Below are positions 22,124 through 31,386 of a stretch of DNA of 64,000 nt, piece after piece. The stretch's first letter is position 1. Each line of letters starts with the position of its first letter. The translations under genes and the position numbers were made by a program. Under the pieces are notes generated by a model. The model ran no database searches. It was not told the origin of the DNA and saw nothing but the letters and a program-made list of their open reading frames with translations. Source of the DNA: Zancudomyces culisetae (Eukaryota; Kickxellomycota; Harpellomycetes; Harpellales; Legeriomycetaceae); the NCBI GenBank assembly GCA_001969505.1, contig LSSK01000070.1, positions 1 through 64,000 on the forward strand, given 5' to 3'.

Positions 22124-23043
22124 CTTTTTCCTTTCCTTTCCCTTCCCTTCCCCTTTCAACACCTCTCTTCCTCTTGAAATGTGTGTTAGGCAGAGAAAAT
22201 GGTAACGGAGGAGCTCTATGTACGTATATACCGCCAAATGTAATATGTGTTATTGTTATATATACGTTTCACATTTTCTCTGATCTCCTTATTTTCAAGC
22301 ACACTCCTCCTATTCTCTTCCATTTCCCCCCTTCTTCTCCTTTTGAACTATATTATGGTGGCCTTCACTCATACATGTACTCACTTGTTTATGTAGCCAT
22401 TCATGTGGTTAGGTCTTGTTTGTTCTTCCCGCCCAGACAATTATATTTTTACCTTTGTTTTCTTTATTTATCATCTGGATATTTGCAAAAAAAGTGAAAT
22501 TTAAATAAAAATAACTAATAATAAAAGTACAAATAAAGAGTGAGTAACACTAAAACGAAAACGGGTTGTACAAGTCTATCAGCAGTTGAAAGAATTATTT
22601 CATAAGAAACAAAGTGAACCGCGAATACAGTGTGTAAATGCAAAAGGGGGAGTAAACCTTTGCTTTACTCCTCTCTTTCTTCTTTTGCCAACCAATCTAT
22701 TGCTGTTTATTGTTTAGTGTATTTACTAGTAGTGCTTATTACCCAAAAGTTCAAATAAGCATATAGCACAAAAAAGAGAAAAAATATCATGGCTAAACAT
22801 GTTTGATCCTGGTTCAAAAATCAAAAACGCAAATAAACTTGAGCAAACAAAAAAAATTTTTTGCTCATTAATTAGCGGAAATTATTGCAACTTTACCAAG
22901 TATAATTTGAGTAACTGCTTCAAATATATATTTATAGTAAGTGTTGTTATACTATATAAAACAAGTTTTAGGTACTAGCTTTAGAAATACCAACGACAAA
23001 ATAAATTAATTAAATAAAAAACTTTACATTCACACAAATACAG
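22124..23043. other. Intergenic spacer HEM13/ECM2
   Basis: No gene supported. It starts with a TTTCCC pyrimidine-rich repeat (22127-22160) directly after the HEM13 stop. A frame at 22114-22497 overlaps HEM13 and is rich in Phe/Leu/Pro from that tract only. Confidence 0.5.
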
Positions 23044-24371
23044 ATGAGTAAAGCAGAGGGATTGGAAACTTGGGAAGATTCGGTAGGTGTTATATATAAT
23101 GGATTATATTCGGGATGAATAAAATAATATTGCAAAAGGAGAAAAAATAATGAGTAGGACAAGTAGGTTACTAAATGTTATGTTTTCTTTATTGAAATAA
23201 ATTCAAAATAGGATTTCCCAATATTATGTGAAACATGTTTGGGTGATAATCCGTACGTGCGAATGACGAAAGAGAGACATGGTAGTGAATGCAAGGTTAG
23301 TTTTGTAGCGGTTTTGTATAGCAAATATATACTTTGGTTTGGAGAGAATTGGATCTTGAAAAACGAGATTAAAATGTAAACAATAATTCCGACATATAGA
23401 TTTGTTCACGACCCTTTACGGTATTCCGCTGGTCACCAGGAGTGGGGATGAGATATAAGAAAACCGAAATCTGTCAAATTTGTGCAAAATTGAAAAATGT
23501 GTGTCAAACATGTATTTTGGATTTACAATTTGGGCTACCGGTACAGGTTCGGGACACGGTGATGGAAGTAAACAACGAAAATGAACCTAAAGAGCTGGTT
23601 AATAGGATGTATTATATACAAAATCTTGAAAAAAACGGAATGGAACTACAGCAACAACAGCAGCAACTGTTGGAGGGAAACATTGATGGTGGGGGTGGTA
23701 CTGGTGGGGGTAGTAAGAAACAAGTTCTTAAAAAGATAGCTAGAACAGCACCATATTACAAACGAAATTTACCACACATATGCTCGTTCTATGTCAAAGG
23801 AACTTGCACCAGAGGTGAAAGCTGCCCATACCGACACGAAATGCCAACCGTCGATAATGATCTGGAAAAACAAAACATTGTTGATCGATATCATGGCAAA
23901 AATGATCCGGTAGCAAACAAGCTGCTGAATATTCACCGCAAAAAACTAAAAGAAAGCGACGAAACACAGGACAAAAGCATTACAAGTTTATTCATCAGTC
24001 AAATAAACGAGGATTTTTTATCAAAAGATGGCGGAAAATACGGAAAACAAAAGATTCAAGAGTATTTTAGCGGGTTTGGCGAGGTGAAGAGTGTTATTTT
24101 GGATCCCAAAAAGCGATGTGGATTTGTGAATTACAAGTATCGCTCGTGTGCAGAGGTTGCCATGGAAAATAGCATACCCGAATGTGTTATTGACGGAACA
24201 TCCATCAACGTGCAATGGGCCAAGAAGAAACCGAAGGGTCCTGCCCAACAACAGAGCCTTCCTGTCGACAAAAAAGGAGTCACACTTCCCCCCTCAGTTA
24301 AAGACATTGGCAGCAAGAAACATGTATATCCAAGTCTTGATCCTAATCTACACGGCTCGAGTTTATCTTAA
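23044..24371 (+). CDS. ECM2: Pre-mRNA-splicing factor ECM2/SLT11 (RBM22 family), 3 exons
   Basis: Exons 23044-23082, 23212-23295 and 23400-24371 join to 364 residues, the same length as S. cerevisiae Ecm2. The N-terminal zinc-binding part begins [18 protein letters not shown] and continues after the second intron with [10 protein letters not shown] and CxxC pairs. A CCCH finger (C-x8-C-x5-C-x3-H, about residues 169-187) and an RRM (about 236-315) follow. A Gln and Gly run (about 125-145) interrupts the linker. Ecm2 helps form and stabilise U2/U6 helix II and the active site in the catalytic spliceosome. Intron donors are GTAGGT and the unusual GTTAGT. The stop codon overlaps that of the convergent RGP1 gene. 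Confidence 0.92.
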
Positions 24372-26359
24372 CAAGTTAAATGCAATTGGTTCTTTGGTGT
24401 CTGCATTGTTTCCGTTCCCACCCCCGCCCCTGCCTCTGCTGTTGAGGGTTTGGTTTGATGTTGGCTATCATTTTGGCAACATAAATAACCCAAACTCGGT
24501 AGTACAGTCAATGGAATTTCGCAGTTTAGAAACATGCCTTTCAAAGCCGACTTGAAGTCGTATCGCAGCTTAATATTGTTGTTGTGTTGGTTAAAATTGC
24601 CAATAATGTTTTCATTATTTCTAGTATCGCCATAACTATACATTTGAACATTTCCTTGCTCGTTACTTTTATCGCCGTCAAATCGGCTATCATTATTACC
24701 ACTAGGTGTTTTAGTGCTTCCATCATTACCATTTCTAGGGTTATTAATGGCAGGGGTATTGTTGATATTGTTTATGTAATTGTTGTTGAATCCGAAATTT
24801 TCTACAGGCGAATAAAGCATTGGGGTAACTGGCTGCTCAGTATCTTGAACTATAATTTGTATCCGCAATTGATACTTGATTGTCAATAAATCACTCTCAA
24901 AGCTATAATGCACACCTCTCGGTGCCCCATCATGTGCTCTGCTTCTCAGTGCTCCCACGGTTGCGGTAGATAAACAGAATCCTAGCTTCTTGTACCCTCT
25001 GCAAAATGTGTGGTACTCACTCGTTATAGTTTTGCTCATATCCTTAGCCTTTTCCGGGTTCATGTTTCCAAATTTTTCACCAACCTGTTCATAGCTTTCC
25101 AAGTATATCGAAACCTGGTATACAGCTCCAGCCTCATCCATATTATTTCTTAAACTTTCGTTACGACTAATAGAACCACTACCCGCACTATCCCTACTAC
25201 TGTCTGCGTCACTTCTGTAGCCCCCAATACCACCATTACAACGAAACTCTATTGTTCCAAGTACTCTGTCACCAAATTGATATCTTGTCCTAAATATTTT
25301 GACATTCGCCACTTCAGCATTTTTCAACTTCAAGACAAATATAGTCGGCTCATACACATTAGTTATTTCTCGTATCTTGTTAAAAATAAAGTCCTTCTCT
25401 GTCTCCTGGACTTTACGAGTCATCTTTTCCACAACCTCTTGTAAATAGGCGGATTTTTTCAGCTTTTCATCAAGCTTTATACTATTGCCTTGTAAATCTT
25501 CCTGTGGCAGCTTATAAACTACCTTACTTTGACCCTGTTTATCAGCTTGGTTAGTGGGTTCTTTCTCCGTATCCGAGTATACCTGGCTTGAAATATCTAA
25601 TTGTCGACTCGCGCTAATTATTTCGGATACTCTGCAAATCTCGCTTTTTCTATTGATGAAATTCGCTGGGTTTTGCACAATAACAACAGGTATCCTTAGG
25701 ACGACGGTATCTTTGTCGTCTACCAAGCTTCTCTTTTTCACATAAATTACGATTTCATACTCGATCTTAACACTTTGCCCATTAAAACTTGGTAGCATAT
25801 TTTCCTTCAATTGTATTCCCACCTTGAACCGCTTTACTCTTGATTCTTTGGTTAGCTTCATTTCACCAAACAGGATTTCTGTTTGTGTTTGGCTAATCGT
25901 ATAACTTTGTTGGCTGGCCTTGAATTGGCCATGTTCTATCGAGGCAGTTGTAAGCTTGTCCGCAAACCCCCCACCCACACCACCAATCGGTGGTACCGAA
26001 CTCCCTCTTCTTTCTCTTCCCTCCCATTTATCTCTTCGTACTATCTTCATTGGATTTATTATTTTGTCTATTGCACTTTCTTTGTATTTCTCAACATCAC
26101 TATCCACCATCATTTCCCTCTCTATAATGCCAAATGCTTCCGAGTTTATAAACCGTTGGTTCAAATGTATCTTCCCATTGAACTGCACTAGACCTAAGGC
26201 TCTGTACCCATCCTCTACATCGCCTTCATCTCCTCCATTTTCACCATTTTTTTTCTCTGCCTCCCTACAAAAAGTTATTACACATTCAATCTTTTCCCCT
26301 GCGAGAAATATACCTCTCCCTAAGCCTGTGAGGTAATCTACAGTTACCTTTATCCCCAT
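24368..26359 (-). CDS. RGP1: Rgp1-like arrestin-fold protein (Ric1-Rgp1 GEF subunit)
   Basis: A single exon of 663 residues, the length of S. cerevisiae Rgp1. An arrestin-like beta-strand pattern begins LAGEKIECVITF. A block follows in which a long Ser/Thr tail leads to the SQTQTEILFGEM and SVKIEYEIVIYV strands. A middle part carries TITSEYHTFCRGYKKLGFCL, and a late FLNCEIPLTVLPS motif resembles the end of the Rgp1 domain (PF08737). Rgp1 with Ric1 activates the Golgi Rab Ypt6. Two Asn/Gly/Ser-rich inserts break the fold. The assignment rests on overall pattern and length, so another arrestin-related protein is possible. Confidence 0.65.
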   Translation of the reverse strand: MGIKVTVDYLTGLGRGIFLAGEKIECVITFCREAEKKNGENGGDEGDVEDGYRALGLVQFNGKIHLNQRFINSEAFGIIEREMMVDSDVEKYKESAIDKIINPMKIVRRDKWEGRERRGSSVPPIGGVGGGFADKLTTASIEHGQFKASQQSYTISQTQTEILFGEMKLTKESRVKRFKVGIQLKENMLPSFNGQSVKIEYEIVIYVKKRSLVDDKDTVVLRIPVVIVQNPANFINRKSEICRVSEIISASRQLDISSQVYSDTEKEPTNQADKQGQSKVVYKLPQEDLQGNSIKLDEKLKKSAYLQEVVEKMTRKVQETEKDFIFNKIREITNVYEPTIFVLKLKNAEVANVKIFRTRYQFGDRVLGTIEFRCNGGIGGYRSDADSSRDSAGSGSISRNESLRNNMDEAGAVYQVSIYLESYEQVGEKFGNMNPEKAKDMSKTITSEYHTFCRGYKKLGFCLSTATVGALRSRAHDGAPRGVHYSFESDLLTIKYQLRIQIIVQDTEQPVTPMLYSPVENFGFNNNYINNINNTPAINNPRNGNDGSTKTPSGNNDSRFDGDKSNEQGNVQMYSYGDTRNNENIIGNFNQHNNNIKLRYDFKSALKGMFLNCEIPLTVLPSLGYLCCQNDSQHQTKPSTAEAGAGVGTETMQTPKNQLHLTC

Positions 26360-27047
26360 CTATTTACAATTTTACTTGGCTTTTCCCTCTTTTTTCGTGT
26401 TCACTTTTATTTCGAACAAACAAAAAGAAATATACAAAGGTTTGCAAACTTAATCGTTAATAAACATTTTTTTATTGGCAGAATGATTTTTTTGCTTTCT
26501 CTCTAACATGTAGTACAATCAGGGCTTGGTCCACGAAACTCATTATCATGGGAATTCAGCACTCCCTACTAGAACTCAAGAGCTCACTTTTTTTTTTTGA
26601 TAAAATTTAAATGATACAATCACTGTCTTATTTTCCACTGTAGACCCCAAACTTACAACTCCTCCCTCTCTCTCCCATTCCTATATTTACCTCTGTATCA
26701 CAACAAGCAACCTCACAACCTTCTTAATATTAAAAACATACAGCCTGAGCAGCTCAGTCTAAGAGAAAAAGGGGTATAGCGACCAAAAAAGAAATATTGT
26801 GGTTATATAATTTTCAGAAATTCTCTAAAAAGTTTCCCTTCCTACCACCCACCACATGCTTGTGTAGACATAGAGTTGAAATATGGGATATCCAACAAGA
26901 CATATACACCTTGGAAAATAGTAAACGATCAGTAAACCATATCATTAACCAATCTTAGTCGTGATTATCATTCATTGATTCAAGTAAAAGTAGATACATA
27001 TTCAAAAAATTCCTATATCTTGTAGAAAGAAAGAGACGTGGAGGGGG
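26360..27047. other. Intergenic, upstream of RGP1, up to the gap
   Basis: AT-rich, with a few pyrimidine tracts; no gene supported. It ends in GGGGG at 27043-27047 at the gap edge. Confidence 0.5.
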
Positions 27048-27581
27048 NNNNNNNNNNNNNNNNNNNNNNNNNNNNNNNNNNNNNNNNNNNNNNNNNNNNN
27101 NNNNNNNNNNNNNNNNNNNNNNNNNNNNNNNNNNNNNNNNNNNNNNNNNNNNNNNNNNNNNNNNNNNNNNNNNNNNNNNNNNNNNNNNNNNNNNNNNNNN
27201 NNNNNNNNNNNNNNNNNNNNNNNNNNNNNNNNNNNNNNNNNNNNNNNNNNNNNNNNNNNNNNNNNNNNNNNNNNNNNNNNNNNNNNNNNNNNNNNNNNNN
27301 NNNNNNNNNNNNNNNNNNNNNNNNNNNNNNNNNNNNNNNNNNNNNNNNNNNNNNNNNNNNNNNNNNNNNNNNNNNNNNNNNNNNNNNNNNNNNNNNNNNN
27401 NNNNNNNNNNNNNNNNNNNNNNNNNNNNNNNNNNNNNNNNNNNNNNNNNNNNNNNNNNNNNNNNNNNNNNNNNNNNNNNNNNNNNNNNNNNNNNNNNNNN
27501 NNNNNNNNNNNNNNNNNNNNNNNNNNNNNNNNNNNNNNNNNNNNNNNNNNNNNNNNNNNNNNNNNNNNNNNNNNNNNNNNN
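27048..27581. other. Assembly gap (534 N) with poly-G edges
   Basis: Unresolved bases at 27048-27581. The left flank ends in five G and the right flank starts with 31 consecutive G (27582-27612). Any open frame across this stretch is meaningless. Confidence 0.98.
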
Positions 27582-27612
<31 letters not shown>

Positions 27613-27613
<1 letters not shown>

Positions 27614-28064
27614 AAACTTAAACTTGTCTGTTTCTAGGTTCTAGTATTAACATTTTCAACATTATTTGTGTACTTGAACTAATGAGCTAAATGCTTGTCT
27701 AATAAAATGTAGCAGAGTTAAATAATTTGAAAAAGCGTATAGCGAGTAAAGAAATCATTAAAAGGTTCCGAATCCAGTGTAGATTAGCAGTAGCGCTTTT
27801 TTAAAAATATAAAAAATGAACCTCTTGTACAAGTATACAATTTTAATGCGCCATATTTTGTATAGAATGTCCTATTGCCTTACTCTCTCCAGTAGATATG
27901 TGAGTTTGGATGCAAGCTGCAAATATCATATTTACTGTAGACCCATGTAGTTTATAATATTCGCCATCCAACTTTTTTTTTTGGTTTCAAGGTTCGTTTC
28001 TTTAAAGAAGTACTTGAACAGTTTTTACACAATTTTTTCATACACAAAAAGATTATAGGGTAAG
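27613..28064. other. Intergenic spacer after the gap
   Basis: AT-rich sequence with no coding block; 3' flank of the DUF2039 gene. Confidence 0.5.
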
Positions 28065-28937
28065 TTATTCCTCGGAGTCGTATGAATCACTAAATTCGTC
28101 GGAGGAATACATACCAGGTTTTTCGGGTATTTCAGAAATATCAAGCTCGCCTTTGTTGAGCTTTCTCAAAATCGTTCTCTTCTCTCGCTCTTTATATCCA
28201 TCCAATTTTTGCTTTAGATTATGCTCTTCGTCCTCGGGTAGATCCTCAATGTTTATGTTATTCGATACGACACCATAGTTGGTATTTTTTTGGCTTTCTG
28301 GCTCTTGCCTACGAGTTCAAAGATAATATTGATACAATTTTAATTGAATATAAATTTACCATAGAGATGTATATATTATTGTGGAATAAAAAAAAGCATA
28401 TATACGTTAAAAACAAACTTACAATACAACAATCTCAGATTTTTCCATGCATTTGGCACATACTCTCTTTTCCCGAGCACATGGATCACATAGTACATGG
28501 TACGCCTTTTTGACTGATCTGTTTCCGCAACTGACACTAAATAGATTATAATATTCCACGTTGTTGTTTCAAGTTGCTTATTTTTACACTGTTGTTTTTC
28601 AAGGGTTCGTGTGCAAAATATCATAAATAATTGAAAATTTCAAGATAATACTGTATAAATGGTATAAAAAAAACAAAAAGAGATAGGGATATATAATAAA
28701 TGGACGTTAGGGCTATTACCATTTTGACGCGGTCGTAAGAGGCTTGTATTTTCTATACTTTTTTCTCCAAAGAATCTGCTCAGTACATCGTGCACAAAGT
28801 CCGTCAACCGGCATTTCCTGAATTTTTTTTGTGAGCTTGGATTTTCTGTTATGAGTATATGCAAAAGCGTTTTGGTACTTTTGTGATCCTTTCTTTGCAC
28901 CCGATTTTCTCGATGATACCTTGCTACCCTCACTCAT
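28065..28937 (-). CDS. DUF2039 / C9orf85-like zinc protein, 3 exons
   Basis: Minus-strand exons 28937-28720, 28536-28423 and 28308-28065 join in phase to 191 residues. The first exon carries the KxQNAFAYxHNRxSKxTKKI and GLCxRCxEQILWRKKYRKYKPL pattern of DUF2039 (PF10217). The second adds CVSCGNRSVKKAYHVLCDPCA and VCAKC, giving several CxxC knuckles likely to bind zinc. The third exon is acidic and Lys-rich, ending SYDSEE. The function of the family (human C9orf85) is not established. To my knowledge S. cerevisiae has no copy. The reading frames of the individual exons are short, so simple ORF scans miss the gene. Confidence 0.85.
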
Positions 28938-31386
28938 TTTATTCGTACTGTATATGACAATAATGTATGGATAATAAATATTTAAATTGCCAAGTTCTTG
29001 ATAAACACTGGATTGATTCTGTTTTTTTTAAAGAAAATATATATGTTCTTATTTAATTGTAACCTCGCACCTTCACTCTTTAACCTGAGTTCTTGTTCAG
29101 ACTTCAAAAAAAAATTTTTTTTTTTTTTGGAGAAGTGATTTAGTTTAAATTGATTATTTTTTCCAACATAATTAAACTTTCACCTGACTAATCTCATCTA
29201 TGTAGATTGTTTAATGAATTAAAAATTGAACCTCATAAATGTAACCAGAACCATAAAAAGCAAGATTAAAAAGATGACTATTATGTTTTAGCTTTGTAAA
29301 AACTCTGGAAGCATATATGGCTTTCCAATTCTCACTGGGAAGAGAGTTTACCTATGATGGATAGGATACGTATAGATGTACAAGTACAGATAAACTAAAA
29401 AAATGTAAGCAAGTAGTGGGATAAAGCAATACTATCTTAGTACTTATAGGTAGTGTTTTTATGACTGTATATGCCCGAAAGTACGGTTACTTGACTTTTT
29501 ACTTGTTTTCAATTGTTTTCAATTGTTTTTGGTCGCAATATACTTTATTAGTGAAAAACTCTTGCAGTCGGAAGGGATGTGAAGAGGTTAATTCTAGCAG
29601 ATAGAGCTCGGTTGTGTTGCCAATTTTCAAAGAAAAGTGTATATAGAAGAGATGTTTGTATTATCTCCAATAAAAAATCCGACACTGGTCTACATGAACG
29701 GATGCTCTCTATTTCTTTATTATAGTGTTACAGTTAAGATTGAAACTATCTTGATATACGCTTTTGTTCAATTTTCGTTTTTCTTGTTGGCAACAGAAAT
29801 ATTTGTTTGGATCATTTTTTAATTATTATCAGGTTCGGGTAAACTTGTTTATACACATATGTATATGCTGGATTGATGGTTTGGTTTTCATCGACTTACT
29901 ATAAATAAAACAGCTGAAAACGCATTACCCTTTTTTTTTCTGTTTGGTAGAGGCACACACGATAAATCAACTTGTTAGGCGCAATAACGCAGGTTGATGA
30001 ATCCACACATCCACCCCACCCCACTCCAGTTGAAGGATTATCATGCTTGTTACAACTTGTATGCACGGAGATAACTGATTTACTAAGCATGGCAAAGCCA
30101 AAAGTTCTTGATGTTGAGCCAGGAACCATCCCCAAAAATAGATAGATTGGGTAGCTTACCACCTACGTTTATTGGTCAGCTATTTTAGGCAATTGTAACA
30201 AAATGTATCCATTTTCTTTTTTACAACATTTTTATTGGGATGACTGAATGATAAACTTTGCGATTTGAGTGATATTGAATTTCGATTATAGGCAGGAAAT
30301 GTTGGAGGGAATTAAATTAGCGTATTTATTTTTGTCGAATGACTGCGAATCTGGATTATTAATCCTATGGTGTATCACTCGGCAAATAATTTCCGATATT
30401 TTATAATATTAGGTTTTGAGTTCAAGTGAGCAAACATAGTTACACATTTTGCACAACCCATCAATTATAATGTAAATGGTGTTGTGGTAGATTGGTAGAA
30501 GCGGAATTTTTTCTGTCGTGTATTTACCCATCAACCATTAGGTACTGTCAGAGATTGAGAGGTAAGATGAGAGACAGAATTGAGGAAGCCTTGTTGCAAA
30601 TGGGACGAATGCGTTATTATGTCCACCTTATTCTGCAATACCAAGCTAGGTAATATTTGAAGAACAGTTAGGCGAAATAGCAGAAAGGGGGAGTGTCTAG
30701 GTGTGTAGAAATAGGCGAAAGGCCTTCCTGCAGTTGCGTTGGCCTACTAGCGAATAAACTTGCCTTTCTTGTATCAAAAATATCAAAAGATGATGTTTTC
30801 GCCCGTGAATATAAAGAGCAAATGAAACCGAGAAAGGGAACTAGGCAGCTAATAATGAATGATACAAAGAGCGAAAAAAAAAATTTTTTTTTTTCTGAGA
30901 CCTTGGTAGAATGTTTGTGAATAAAAGCTATTATTAAATAATGTATCACACAATTAAAGTGGATTTAACTAGAGCGTGATGTAACGCAAAATGCATTTAA
31001 AAACTATTAAATTTGCCCAGAAAAGAAAAAATAGAAGCGCAATCTAAATTGCCCGGATGCAAATGGTTAAACTTGTTGATATTCCCTGCTTAATCTTGAA
31101 AGCGCTTGTGAAGTGAAGTTGAGAAAAAAAAACGATGAGGATTTTTTGATCATTTACTTCAAGTTTGTCATGATTTATCAGAAATAAAAAAAGGGCGAGG
31201 ATTTGGTTTACATTAGCTGGATTTGGAGATGCAAAATAACCATCCCTTCTATTGAAAATGTTTTATGTATCTAGCCAAACATCACTAATTTCAATGTTTT
31301 TTGCTTATAACTTTAGATTGAAAAATAAATCTAGATTCAACAATTAAATTCATCAAGGATATGTTCAGAGTATAGAATGAATTAAA
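28938..31386. other. Long intergenic spacer
   Basis: About 2.4 kb between two divergently transcribed genes with no recognisable coding block. It holds poly(dA)/poly(dT) switches (about 29106-29128 and 30878-30896) that could be nucleosome-free promoter elements. No RNA gene seen. Confidence 0.5.

Noticed and set aside
22114-22497. 127-codon frame after HEM13
   Set aside because: Overlaps the HEM13 end and draws its residues from a pyrimidine-rich tract; no coding signal.
27038-27637. Open frame spanning the gap
   Set aside because: Consists of unknown bases and poly-G only.
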